Assembly: GCF_029525575.1 (NCBI RefSeq)
Contig: NZ_JAPDIA010000009.1
Span: 372,001-436,000, forward strand
DNA from: Cohnella rhizosphaerae
GTDB lineage: Bacteria; Bacillota; Bacilli; Paenibacillales; Paenibacillaceae
Direction of reading: 5' to 3'
Length of the DNA: 64,000 nucleotides
Shown here: positions 12,399-21,965 of the stretch, piece after piece
How positions within the stretch are numbered: position 1 is the first letter of the stretch
Layout of the letters: each line of letters starts with the position of its first letter
Position numbers and translations under genes: made by a program
Notes under the pieces: model-generated
What the model saw: only the letters and a program-made list of their open reading frames with translations
Database searches by the model: none
Told to the model about the DNA's origin: nothing

Positions 12399-12475
12399 AT
12401 CCTGAGTCCGCGATGGGCTGAATTTGGTCGACCAAAAGTGAAATAGCGGATGCTGGGTCCGTATGGAGCTGCAAT
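12399..12475 (+). repeat. Right target-site duplication and continuation of the dispersed 51-bp repeat
   Basis: ATCCTGAGT (12399-12407) completes the target duplication and continues as CCGCGATGG, the rest of the interrupted repeat copy. A further copy, AAATAGCGGATGCTGGGTCC, starts at 12441. Excising the element gives 51 bases between equivalent positions of the two copies. Confidence 0.7.
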
Positions 12476-12541
12476 AGGAACTTGGCATAGCGATGCAGTG
12501 AAATGCTAGACATCATCCAATGTAAAAGGAGGGAACGGGAC

Positions 12542-13649
12542 ATGACGGAACGGCTGCTAGAAATGGAGGATCTTCGCGTGTCGTTCTACTCCCGGAGCGG
12601 AGAGAATCAGGCGGTGCGGGGCGTGAGCCTTCACGTCGACGCGGGGGGAGACGGTGGGGATCGTCGGCGAGTCCGGCAGCGGCAAAAGCGTGACGGCGAA
12701 GGCGGCGCTCGGTCTGATCGGTCCGCCGGGCCGCGTGATCGGCGGGGACATCCGCTACCGCGGCGAGCGTCTGCTGGGCTGGTCGGACAGCCGCTGGCGC
12801 AAGCTTCGGGGCAATCGGATCGCGATGGTATTCCAGGATCCGATGACGGCGCTTAATCCGGTGAAAAAGATCGGCGCGCAGATGATCGAAGTCATCCGCA
12901 GGCACCGCGGGCTCGGCAAAGAGGCCGCGAGGCAGGAGGCGGCCGCCAAGCTGCGCGAGGTCGGCATCGCCGAACCCGAACGCCGGCTGGAGCAATATCC
13001 GCACGAGTTCAGCGGCGGCATGCGGCAGCGGGTCATGATCGCGATGGCGCTCTCCTGCGAGCCGGAGCTGCTGCTCGCGGACGAACCGACGACGGCGCTC
13101 GACGTGACGATTCAGGCGCAGATCCTCGATCTGCTGAAGGATATCAAGGCGAAGTCGAACATGGGCGTCGTGCTGATCACGCACGATCTCGGCGTGGTCG
13201 CCCAGGTGTGCACGCGGGTCATCGTCATGTACGGCGGCATGGTGATGGAGGAAGGGACCGTGGAAGATATCTTCTACCGCCCGGGCCATCCGTACACGCA
13301 AGGGCTGCTCAAATCGGTGCCGAAGCGCGGAGGCGGCACGCGCGAGCGGCTGGTGCCGATCGAGGGCACGCCGCCGGATCTGCTGGATCCGCCGCTGGGC
13401 TGTCCGTTCATCGAGCGCTGCCCGCACGCTTTCGGCAAATGCGCGGAGCGGCCGCCGTTGTTCGAGCTCGGCGACGGTCACCGCGCGCTGTGCTGGCTGC
13501 ACGATGCGGAGCATGCGGCGGCGGAAGGCGAATCGAGCGGGAACAAGCCGAATGCGGACGGAGCCGCAATCGATGATGAGCGTGCCGGCGGAGCAGGTAT
13601 CGCGGAGAACGGCGCCGGCGAGAACGCGGGGAGGGATTCGGATGGATAA
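12542..13649 (+). CDS. OppD/DppD-type ABC transporter ATPase (one frame break)
   Basis: About 368 residues. Walker A is GESGSGKS, the ABC signature is FSGGMRQRV and Walker B is LLLADEPTTALD, followed by the H-loop histidine in LITHDLGVVA. The C-terminal oligopeptide-transporter extension contains the conserved CPFIERCPHAFGKC cysteine region. After that comes a low-complexity acidic tail unique to this protein. Six G at 12643-12648 break the frame just before Walker A; removing one G joins VDAGETVGIVGESGSGKS. Its stop codon overlaps the start of the second ATPase. The insertion sequence upstream may have uncoupled it from the operon promoter. Confidence 0.9.
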
Positions 13650-14545
13650 GGCGGCCAAGACGCTCGTCGACGTTCGGGGGGCTCAAAAAGCATTTCGCCA
13701 AGGACAAGGATGTCTGGGGCAGAACGACGCAGGTGCTGAAGGCGGTCGACGGCGTGAGCTTCGGCATTCGCAAGGGCGAGACGTTCGGCCTCGTCGGTGA
13801 GTCGGGCAGCGGCAAGTCGACGGTAGGGCGCTGCCTGCTGCGGCTGTACGATTATACGGAGGGCGAGGTTCTCTACGATGGTCAGCCCCTGTCCGCGTTG
13901 GACGACAAAGCGCTTCGGCCGTTTCGGCGGCGAATCCAGAGCATTTTCCAGGACCCGTACTCGTCGCTGAATCCGGGCATGAACGTGCTCGAGCTGATCG
14001 GCGAGCCGATGGACATTCACGGCGTCCATGCCGGCAGCGCCCGCAAGGAGGCGGTCGCGGACCTGCTGGTGAAAGTCGGGCTCAAGACGGCGCATCTGAC
14101 CCGTTACCCGCACGAATTCAGCGGCGGGCAGCGGCAGCGGCTCTCGATCGCGCGCGCGCTCTCGGTCCGGCCGGAGTTCGTCGTCTGCGACGAGCCGATC
14201 TCCGCGCTCGACGTGTCGGTGCAGGCGCAGGTCGTCAACATGCTTGAAGATCTGCAGGCCGAATTCGGCCTGACGTACCTGTTCATCGCGCACGACCTGT
14301 CGATGGTCCGGCACATCTCCGACCGGATCGGCGTCATGTATGCCGGACGTCTCGTCGAAGTCGCGGATAGCGACGAGCTGTACGAAAATCCGCTGCACCC
14401 GTACACGCAAGCGCTGCTGTCGGCGATCCCGGTGCCGGACCCGCGGGCCGCGTCCAAGCGGATCGCCTGGGACCGGGCGGCATGGACCGGCGAAGGCGCC
14501 CCGCTGCGCGAGGTGGGGCCGGGGCATTTTGCCGCGATTCCGTGA
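13642..14545 (+). CDS. OppF/DppF-type ABC transporter ATPase (one frame break)
   Basis: About 300 residues, overlapping the preceding ATPase by eight bases. It has Walker A GESGSGKST, signature FSGGQRQRL, Walker B VVCDEPISALDVS and the H-loop HDLSMVRHI, the standard set of the OppF subfamily. Six G at 13676-13681 break the frame; removing one G gives VRGLKKHFAKDKDVWGRT, the expected start of this subfamily. The C-terminus is shorter than in many OppF proteins, which often end with a cysteine-rich extension. With the gene before it, it would energise the two permeases at 8895 and 9851. Confidence 0.9.
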
Positions 14546-14628
14546 ATCGCTGACCGGCGAGGGAGCTTGGCAAGGCGAAGGAATGCGCGTGCAAGCGAAA
14601 AAGCGCGGTTGCAGCCTCGTGATACGAT

Positions 14629-14975
14629 AACGGTGGTGTAAAGGCAAAAAGTTACTCTACAGTCTAACGGACCGGTCTAAACGGTGGTGTAAAGGCAAAA
14701 AGTTACTCTACAGCTTCGCGGACCGGTCTAAACGGTGGTGTAAAGGCAAAAAGTTACTCTACAGCCTCGCGGACCGGTCTAAACGGTGTTGTACGGGCAA
14801 AAAGTTACTCTACAGCCTCGCGAACCGGTCTAAACGGTGGTGTAAAGGCAAAAAGTTACTCTACATCCTCGCGGACCGGTCTAAACGGTGGTGTACGGGC
14901 AAAAAGTTACTCTCCAATCTCGCGGTATGGTCGAAATGTTGCAGTAAGGGCAAAGTTACTCTACAGCATTACAGC
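14629..14975 (+). repeat. 51-bp tandem repeat array, about 7 copies
   Basis: Units beginning AACGGTGGTGTAAAGG start at 14629, 14680, 14731, 14782, 14833 and 14884 exactly 51 bases apart, followed by one degenerate copy to about 14975. Each unit carries TGTAAAGG...CTCTACA and the self-complementary ACCGGT. The units are contiguous with no unique spacers. Nothing else is seen between the ATPase stop and the next gene except an unremarkable stretch at 14976-15114. Confidence 0.92.
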
Positions 14976-15130
14976 ATTTTCCCGGCAAGCAACATAGCAA
15001 GCGGCAGATCGCGCAAGCCGCGATAGCGCGCGCTGTAGGCGCGGAAAGCGCGGCTTGCTGCGCGGATGCGAATAAAGCGAGCCGAGCTTTTCACAGCATC
15101 ATCATAGCATCATTAAAGGAGCGGATGAGC

Positions 15131-15589
15131 ATGAGCACGACGAATCAGGCGAAGCTGTCTCAATGGGACGCATTGCTGTTGGAATCTTTAAGGGCGATAG
15201 GATGGACGAACGAGGAGCTGATCGCGCGCGTCCGGTCGGGCGAGCTGCCGGTCGACGAGAGTCCGTTCCAATTCAAGTACGAGGCGCTCTCCGCGTTCGC
15301 GGCGGAGGAGTCCGAGACGTTCGAGACAGCCGTCAAACAAGGCTATCGGATCAAGTACAACACGGTGCGCGGCATCCATAGCTGGATCGGGGTCGCGCTT
15401 GGCCTTGAACCGGAGCTGCTGCTGGAAGCGGGAGCCGAGGCGGTCCGCGTTTCGCTCACTGCCGACGAGAAAGCGCGGCTTGCGTCCGTATTGTCGTTCG
15501 GTTGGCGCGTTCGCGAGGAAGAGGCCGGGGCGTCTGAAGATTCAGGCGCAGAGCGCGGCGTCTACCTGATCGAACCGATTCAGCGCTAA
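15131..15589 (+). CDS. Conserved hypothetical protein, 152 aa
   Basis: A soluble, acidic protein with no recognised domain, signal peptide or membrane segment. The second of two in-frame ATG codons (15131) is preferred because AAAGGAG at 15115-15121 lies nine bases away from it, against three from the first (15125). The sequence is rich in charged residues and has a possible helical repeat near VSLTADEKARLASVLSF. It is flanked by the 51-bp array upstream and a strong terminator downstream, so it appears to be its own transcription unit. Function unknown. Confidence 0.7.
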   Translation: MSTTNQAKLSQWDALLLESLRAIGWTNEELIARVRSGELPVDESPFQFKYEALSAFAAEESETFETAVKQGYRIKYNTVRGIHSWIGVALGLEPELLLEAGAEAVRVSLTADEKARLASVLSFGWRVREEEAGASEDSGAERGVYLIEPIQR

Positions 15590-15675
15590 CAATAGCCGCG
15601 GGATAACCGCATAAAAACTCGTTGACAGATTATCCAGTCTTGTCCATAATAAATGCAGAATGAACGCGGGGAAGC

Positions 15676-15725
15676 GCCCCGTCAGAGCCGAACACGTTAC
15701 GTGTCGCTTTGACGGGGCTTTTTTT
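15676..15725 (+). terminator. Rho-independent terminator
   Basis: GCCCCGTCA pairs with TGACGGGGC and is followed by seven T. An inner ACACGT/ACGTGT hairpin fills the loop. It closes the hypothetical gene ending at 15589. Confidence 0.8.
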
Positions 15726-15744
15726 GCTAAGGAGGAGACTTGCC

Positions 15745-16344
15745 ATGGATAAAAAAAAGGAATGGGAAGCGGCGATCAGAGAAAAGCGCGTGACGTACGA
15801 CATTTACGCGGAGCTGCCGGAGGACGGACAGCGTTACGAGGTGCTGGACGGAGCGCTTGAGCTGATGTCGGGTCCGTCGCTCGTGCATCAGATGCTCGGC
15901 GCCAAGCTGACCTATCTCACGACGCAAAGCTGCGGCTCTGATTATTTTATTTTAACCGCCCCGCTCGACGTCATCTTAAGCCCGCGGAATGTCGCACAGC
16001 CGGACGTCATCTTCATCCACCGGAGCCGGACCGGCATCATGACGATGCGCGGTATCGAAGGCGCGCCCGATCTCGTCGTGGAGGTGTTGTCGCCGGGCTC
16101 CAGGCACAGGGATAAGGTTCGCAAGCTGGACATCTACGGGAAGCATGGCATGCAAGAGTATTGGATCCTCGATCCCGACGCCCGCACGCTGGATCGCTAT
16201 GAGCAGGAAGGGGATCGGCTCGCGCTGACCGAGCTGTTCGAAGGCGAAGACCACGTCGTGTCTGACAAGCTGCCGTGCATCTCGTTCGCCTTAAGCGAAC
16301 TGTTCGCGGAGGAACAGATCGGCCGTTTGCTCGCGGGCGGTTAA
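15745..16344 (+). CDS. Uma2 family protein (PD-(D/E)XK nuclease fold, DUF820)
   Basis: A 199-residue Uma2/DUF820 protein. The family core is evident: RYEVLDGALELMSGPS near the N-terminus, then AQPDVIFI, the PDLVVEVLSPGSR motif and a downstream KLDIYGKHGMQEYWILDPD segment. Together these give the Asp, Glu and Lys positions of a PD-(D/E)XK-type active site. The ATG at 15745 follows AAGGAGGAG. A run of eight A in codons 2-5 is in frame, showing that not every long homopolymer in this sequence is miscounted. Members are plentiful in Paenibacillaceae and their biological role is not established. Confidence 0.9.
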   Translation: MDKKKEWEAAIREKRVTYDIYAELPEDGQRYEVLDGALELMSGPSLVHQMLGAKLTYLTTQSCGSDYFILTAPLDVILSPRNVAQPDVIFIHRSRTGIMTMRGIEGAPDLVVEVLSPGSRHRDKVRKLDIYGKHGMQEYWILDPDARTLDRYEQEGDRLALTELFEGEDHVVSDKLPCISFALSELFAEEQIGRLLAGG

Positions 16345-16360
16345 CGGGCGGGCAAACCGT

Positions 16361-16390
16361 TTGACATGCAGATTCATGCGCTTATATATT
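16361..16390 (+). promoter_or_regulatory. Likely sigma-A promoter of the deacetylase gene
   Basis: A consensus TTGACA at 16361-16366 is followed after 17-18 bases by the AT-only run TATATATT, which offers TATATT at 16385-16390. It lies about 50 bases before the deacetylase start. Confidence 0.7.
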
Positions 16391-16439
16391 AAGGCGGTGA
16401 AGGATTAAAGCCGTTAATGGCGCAAAGGAGATGGAGCGC

Positions 16440-17237
16440 GTGAGCGTTCAATTCAAGTGTTTTCCGGGAGGCCGGCGCAAGGCTGTCACGTTCAGCTTCG
16501 ACGACGGCAGGACGCAGGACCGCAGGCTGGTCGAGACGATGAACCGGTATGGCCTCAAGGGGACCTTTCACCTGAACGCAGGCAAGCTTGGCTTGGATGG
16601 CTATATCGGTTCCGATGAGGTCGCCGGCCTTTTCACGGGGCATGAAGTGTCGGCCCATACGATCAACCATCCGTTCCTGGACCTGTATCCGACCGACGCG
16701 TTGGCCGGGGAGATCTGGCAGGACCGCATGGCGCTGGAGCGCTTGACCGGGTATCCCGTTCGCGGCATGAGCTATCCGTTCGGCACGTACGACGATCGGG
16801 TCGTCGCGGCGCTGCCCGCCTTTGGCATCGAATACGCCCGCACGACGAAGAGCCACGGCGGCTTCGAGCTGCCCGCGGATTTTTTGCGCTGGCATCCGAC
16901 CTGTCACCACAAGCAGATGGTCGAACGAACGGAGGACTTTCTGAGCCGCCGGGATCGCTTCGGCAGAATGTCGCTGCTTTACGTGTGGGGGCACAGCTAC
17001 GAGTTCGATTCGGACGACAACTGGGATCTCGTCGATGCCGTCGGCGAGATGCTCGCCGGCGCGGACGACGTATGGAAGGCGACCAATGCCGAGATCGTCG
17101 CGTACAAGCAGGCGATCGACCGGCTGCGTTTTTCCGCGGACTGCTCGATCGTGCACAATCCGTCCGCACGCGAGGTGTGGCTCGAAGCGGACGGACAGCC
17201 AGTCCGTGTCGGGCCGGGCGAAGTGAAGCGCCTTTAA
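16440..17237 (+). CDS. Polysaccharide deacetylase (NodB/CE4-type) family protein
   Basis: A 265-residue protein of the polysaccharide deacetylase superfamily, which removes acetyl or other N-/O-acyl groups from sugars using a metal ion. The TFSFDDG motif near residue 20 supplies the Asp pair, and the HEVSAHTINHP segment supplies the metal-binding His-x3-His-type residues. SYPFGTYDDR and LYVWGHSYEFD correspond to later motifs. No signal peptide is seen, so it may act in the cytoplasm. A GTG at 16440 is preferred because AAAGGAG lies nine bases upstream, while the in-frame ATG at 16431 abuts that site. It converges on bceB with one base between the stop codons. Confidence 0.85.
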   Translation: MSVQFKCFPGGRRKAVTFSFDDGRTQDRRLVETMNRYGLKGTFHLNAGKLGLDGYIGSDEVAGLFTGHEVSAHTINHPFLDLYPTDALAGEIWQDRMALERLTGYPVRGMSYPFGTYDDRVVAALPAFGIEYARTTKSHGGFELPADFLRWHPTCHHKQMVERTEDFLSRRDRFGRMSLLYVWGHSYEFDSDDNWDLVDAVGEMLAGADDVWKATNAEIVAYKQAIDRLRFSADCSIVHNPSAREVWLEADGQPVRVGPGEVKRL

Positions 17238-17238
17238 T

Positions 17239-19186
17239 TCACGCCGGATTCAGCATCCGGTCGTTCGAATAGACGCATACCGCATAATAAACGGAGTACA
17301 CCGCGATATAAGCGCCCATCGACAGCAGGATCGGGATCGTGAAGTTCATGCCGACGAGTCCGGCCGTGAACACCTTCATGATTACGTAGCCGTGCGCGGT
17401 GCCTACCGCGAGCGGCATAACGAAGACGAACAGCGTCTGCCAGGCGATCGTCCGTCGGAGCTCCCGGCGGCTGACACCGAGCTTGCGCAGCACCGCGTAC
17501 CGCCCGATGTCGGCTTGCGCCTCCGTCATTTGCTTGAAGTAGATCATGCTGCCCGTGGCCGCGAGGAAGACGAGACCGAGGAAGCCGACGATAAAAAGGA
17601 ACAGTCCCGACTCTTCCTGCGTGCGCTTGTATTCCGCGTAGAAGGTGCTCAGGCGGACGTCTTCACGGTCCGCGGCCAGCGCGTTTAGCCGGTCCGCGGT
17701 CACGCCGGCCTTTTCCTGGCCTTCGACCCTGTAGACCTCGAATACGGTAGGCGCGGCTGTCTTCGCGAGCTCTGACCAGGTGACGTCGTCCACGACCGCG
17801 AACAAATCGGGGAACCGCCAGCTCAACACACGGCCTTCCAGCAAGGCCACAAAGGGCAGCGCTCTATTCTCGTCTTCCATGCGCAGTTCAAGCGATTGCC
17901 CGGCATATTCCGCATAGGTTTGATCGTCCAGCATCGGACGGATCGCTGCCGCTTCTCCTGCGGCCAGCCGGACCGTCTCGCGCCTCCCGAGCGCCTTGGA
18001 CGCCTCATTATAGGCGCTCGCGGACAGGATCGATACCGTCTTCCCTGGCTCGGCGAACGAATAGTAGTGTATCGGAATATCGCGCAGGTTGGTCAGGCTC
18101 GCGTCCAGCTCGACGACGGGAATCGAGAGATGCGAGACGACCGGGTGGCCCTTGTCTGCGTCGATGACATGTCTGACGGCTTCGTCGAACGCGGGATCGA
18201 CGGACGCATGCTCGTAGCTGAACGGCCGGCTCTCGGTGGTGCTGCGTTCTGCGAAGTAGTATTGGATGTACACGATGCTGAAAATGCCGAGTGTGATGCC
18301 GCTTAGCAGCGCGATCATCGAAAAGGTACGGACATGGCTGCGCACGCGGAACAACAGCTGCGATACCCCGATCATGGCGGTGCCCCGGTAATAACGGGAT
18401 TTGTTGCTGCGCCAGGCGGCGAGCAGCGCCGGCACGGCCGCGCGGAACAGCAGCCAGGTGCCGAGCAGGATGCAGACGAGCGCGATGCCCATATTCAATG
18501 CGAACTGCTCGGTCGTATGAATCTCCTGAAGCGCCGAGACATAGCCTCCTGCGATCAGTAGCGCTGCTGCGAGCGCGGCCCATACCGAGACGCGGGGCGC
18601 CGGCTCGCCCTGTTTATCCGCTCTGAACAGCTCGATCAGCGAGAACTTATAGATAATCCGGTAACTGTGGAGCGAGGTTGCCAGGACGATCAGTGCGAAC
18701 ACGGCGATCGTATTCCCCGCGGCCTCGAGCGAGAGCCCCAAGCCGACGGACGTCGACGCGCCCATCCCGAGCAGCCGAACCAGAATCATGCCGAACAGCT
18801 TGGACAGCAGCGTGCCGACCCCGATGCCTGCGGCCAGCACGACGGCGCTCAGGATCAGGTTTTCGTAGAGCAACATGCGTCCGATCGTCTTGCGGCGCAC
18901 GCCGAGCAGCGCATACAGTCCGATTTCCTTTTTTGCGGTTGCGCGTGAAGAAGGCGTTGGAGTAGCCGATGAATACGGCGGCGAACAAAGCCAGTACGAA
19001 CGACGAGCCCATGAATACGGTGCGCAGGTTTTGCGAAGAGGCCATCCCCGCTTCGATGTCCTTGTTGTATTGAAGGCTGACGAACGTGAAGTAGATGACG
19101 ACGCTGATCAGCATCGACAAGAAATAAATCCCGTAGTTCCGGGCGTTGCCTTTCATGTTTTTCTTGGCTAAATCCCATGGCGTCAT
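17239..19186 (-). CDS. bceB: BceB-type ABC transporter permease (one frame break)
   Basis: About 648 residues: a large FtsX-type permease with ten predicted membrane segments and a ~200-residue extracellular domain in the middle (about residues 225-430), the hallmark of bacitracin-type peptide-sensing and detoxifying transporters. It starts MTPWDLAKKNMKGNARNYGI, typical of the family. Six T (plus strand) at 18929-18934 break the frame; removing one restores RNRKKEIGLYALLGVRRKT, a conserved FtsX motif. It follows the ATPase gene bceA on the same strand with a 34-base gap and a good AAAGGAGAGG site. The divergent two-component pair presumably responds to flux through it. Confidence 0.9.
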
Positions 19187-19220
19187 GGCGAGCCTCTCCT
19201 TTCCGCAATCGGGCGGCGGA

Positions 19221-19989
19221 TCATTCGACGACCGGCGCGCCGCTGCTGAGGACCGACAGCGCGTCCATGATTTTTTTTGAAAAATAGCGACCGCGCCGTC
19301 TCGCCTCTGCCGATCTCGGTGAAGACGCTGCCGTCCTTGATGAACAGCACGCGGGAGCAATAGCTGGCCGCGAACGGATCGTGCGTAACCATGAGGATGG
19401 TTGCGCGTTCGCGCAGGTTGAGCTCCTGCAGGCACTCGAGCAGGTCCGTTGCGGACTTCGAATCTAGCGCGCCGGTCGGTTCGTCGGCCAGGACGAGGCT
19501 CGGCTTCGCCACGATGGCGCGGGAGGCCGCCGTGCGCTGCTTTTGCCCGCCGGAGATCTGGTACGGGTACTTGTCCAGAATGTCCCGAATGCCGAAGCGC
19601 TCGGCGATCTCGATCGCGCGGCATTCGAGCTCCTTGATATTGGCGCGAGCCAGCGCCAGCGGCAGAACGATGTTTTCCCGGACCGTCAGCGTATCGAGCA
19701 GATTGAAATCCTGGAAAATAAAGCCCAGCCGATCTCTGCGGAATGCCGACATCCGAGCCTCATCCATATTTAAAATGCTGACGCCGTCCACTTCGATCTC
19801 GCCCGCGGTAGGTCTGTCGATCGTCGACAGCAGGTTGAGCAGCGTCGATTTGCCCGAGCCGGACGGCCCCATGATGCCGACGAACTCGCCTTCCGCGACG
19901 GTCAGGTCGATCCGCTGCAGCGCCGTGAACAGATTGCCTCTCGCGCCGTACGTTTTTTGCACATTTCTCGCTTCCACGATCGTTTTCAT
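19221..19989 (-). CDS. bceA: BceA-type ABC transporter ATPase (one frame break)
   Basis: About 255 residues with Walker A GPSGSGKST, Q-loop IFQDFNLLDTLT, signature ISGGQKQRT, Walker B LVLADEPTGALD and the H-loop MVTHDPFAASY. Together these match the MacB/BceA antimicrobial peptide transporter group. The ATG at 19989 is chosen because GGAGG lies eight bases before it; an ATG at 20004 overlaps that site. Eight T (plus strand) at 19271-19278 break the frame near the C-terminus; removing one gives FFKKIMDALSVLSSGAP and a stop at 19221. It is followed by bceB. Confidence 0.9.
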
Positions 19990-20184
19990 CGTCGATTCCT
20001 CCATCTCGGTCGTTCAAGAGCGTCAGGCCTGCGATACTTATTGTACAGGAACCGTTATGCGTTCAACCGAACAGCCGGGGCGCGCAAACTAACAATATTG
20101 TCACATACGGCGTGTTGCGCGGGACAGGCGGGGATGGTATGAATGACTCAAGCGAAAAGGCGAGCGGCCAGGGGGAGGCACGGT

Positions 20185-20862
20185 ATGAGCATGAAAATCA
20201 TGATCGTCGAGGACGATCCTACGATCAGGGAGTTGATCGCGGAAGCGCTCGGCAAGTGGGGCTTCAAGACCTGTCTCGCGGAAGATTTCGGCCAGGTGCT
20301 GGCGGCGTTCGTCCGGGAAGCGCCGCATTTGGTGCTCATGGACATCAACCTGCCCTCGTTCGACGGCTTCTACTGGTGCGGTCGGATCCGGGAGGTGTCG
20401 AAGGTGCCCATTCTCTTCCTTTCCTCGCGGGACACGCCGATGGACATGGTCATGTCCATGAATATGGGCGGGGACGACTTCGTGCAGAAGCCGTTTCATA
20501 TGGACGTGCTTGTCGCGAAGATCCAGGCGCTGCTCAGGCGGACGTATACTTATCTGGACGCGCAGCCCAGCGTCATCGAGCACGATGGCATCGTGCTCGA
20601 CCTGAAGGACGGGACGGTCGTCCGAGGCGACAGTAGGGCCGAGCTGACCAAGACCGAGTTCGCCATCCTGAGCCTGCTCATGCGGAACAAAGGCGCCATC
20701 GTCAGCCGAACAAAGATCATGCGCGCGCTTTGGGAGGACGAGAGCTTCGTGGACGAGAATACGCTCACCGTCAATATCGGACGCTTGCGGCGGAAGCTGG
20801 CGGAGCTGGGCCGGGAGGACTTCATCGCGACGCGCAAAGGGCAGGGGTACGTGGTGCCATGA
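20185..20862 (+). CDS. bceR: BceR-type response regulator (OmpR/PhoB family)
   Basis: A 225-residue response regulator. The receiver domain (about 1-120) has the acidic pair EDDP, the phosphoryl-accepting Asp in VLMDINLPSF, the SSRD switch and the Lys in DDFVQKPF. A winged-helix OmpR-type DNA-binding domain follows (ELTKTEFAILSLLMRNKG ... ENTLTVNIGRLRRKL). The ATG at 20185 has GGGGGAGG. Its TGA overlaps the histidine kinase start (ATGA). It is divergent from bceAB, and the 195-base gap between them is the expected place for the BceR-controlled promoter, although no clear binding repeat was identified there. Confidence 0.92.
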   Translation: MSMKIMIVEDDPTIRELIAEALGKWGFKTCLAEDFGQVLAAFVREAPHLVLMDINLPSFDGFYWCGRIREVSKVPILFLSSRDTPMDMVMSMNMGGDDFVQKPFHMDVLVAKIQALLRRTYTYLDAQPSVIEHDGIVLDLKDGTVVRGDSRAELTKTEFAILSLLMRNKGAIVSRTKIMRALWEDESFVDENTLTVNIGRLRRKLAELGREDFIATRKGQGYVVP

Positions 20863-21879
20863 CATTCGCGGAATACGCCAGAGACAAAGTGCCTTTTTTT
20901 TGCGTTCGCGACAGGCTTGACGGCATTCGCCGCCTTGATGATGTCAGTCAGCGGCGTCGATTCGGGCACCGTCCTGTACGCTGCATCCGCCTGCATCGTT
21001 TATACGATCGCGTATGCCTGCGCGGGTTATCTGTACCGGAGAGGATTCTACCGGGAGATCGAGCTAAGCACGAAGGTTAAGGACGTCAAGGTCGATCACC
21101 TGCCGAAGCCGCAGACGCGGGGTCAGGCGCGGCTGCTGTCCTTCGTCCGACATCGGCAGGACGAGCACGAAGAACGGCTGAGCAGTCTGCGGGCCGAGAT
21201 GCGCGAGCATCAGGACTTCGTCATGTCCTGGATTCACGAGGTGAAGCTGCCGATCTCCGCCGTGCGGCTGCTGCTCGAGCGAGAGGAGACGCTGCCCGAG
21301 CCGCTCGCGGACAAGCTGGAGGACGAGATCGCCAAGATCGACAGCTATGTGGAGCAGGCGTTGTATTTTTCGCGCATCGATTCCTTTTCCAAAGACTACT
21401 TCATCGCCGAGCTGCCGCTGCAGACGGTCGTCAAGGCGAGCGTGCGCAAATACGCCAAGCTGTTCATCAACAAACGGATCGCCTTCGACATACAGGAAGG
21501 AGAAATCAGGGCGCACAGCGACGGCAAGTGGCTGGCCTTCATCGTCGAACAGATTATGGCGAACGCGCTTAAATATACGCCGGAACAAGGAAGAATCGCG
21601 GTCGGCTGGGACGAGGATGCGGCGGAAAAGCGGCTGTGGATTGAGGACGACGGGATCGGCATTCCGCCCGAGGAGCTTGGCCGCGTCTTCGACAAAGGCT
21701 TCACGGGAACGAACGGCCGCGTCCATGCGAAGTCCACGGGCCTCGGCCTCTACCTGGCGCGGCAGATGGCGCGCAAGCTCGGGCACCGGCTGTCCGTCAG
21801 CTCCGAGCAGGGTGCGGGCACGCGGCTTACGATTCATTTTCCGAAATTCAGATCGTACATGGACGTCGGCCGGCCGTGA
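20859..21879 (+). CDS. bceS: BceS-type intramembrane-sensing histidine kinase (one frame break)
   Basis: About 339 residues. Two membrane helices with almost no extracellular loop occupy the first ~60 residues, the layout of kinases that sense through their transporter. The H-box is SWIHEVKLPIS, the N-box MANALKYTPEQG, and the G-boxes DDGIGIPPEELG and STGLGLYLARQ. Eight T at 20894-20901 break the frame at about codon 14; removing one T gives VPFFAFATGLTAFAALM, a proper first helix. The start overlaps the bceR stop by four bases. Together with bceR and the divergent bceAB it forms a peptide-antibiotic resistance module. Confidence 0.9.
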
Positions 21880-21965
21880 GGCAAGCTTGCGCTTGCGCCG
21901 AAGAGCGAATAGGCGTTTACTAGGTGGAGGAAGTTCGATGGATTTGGAGGAGGAGAGGCGGCACC

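Noticed and set aside
14629..14975. CRISPR array
   Set aside because: Units are contiguous and nearly identical over the full 51 bases, with no unique spacers and no cas genes in the window. The same holds for the other arrays.
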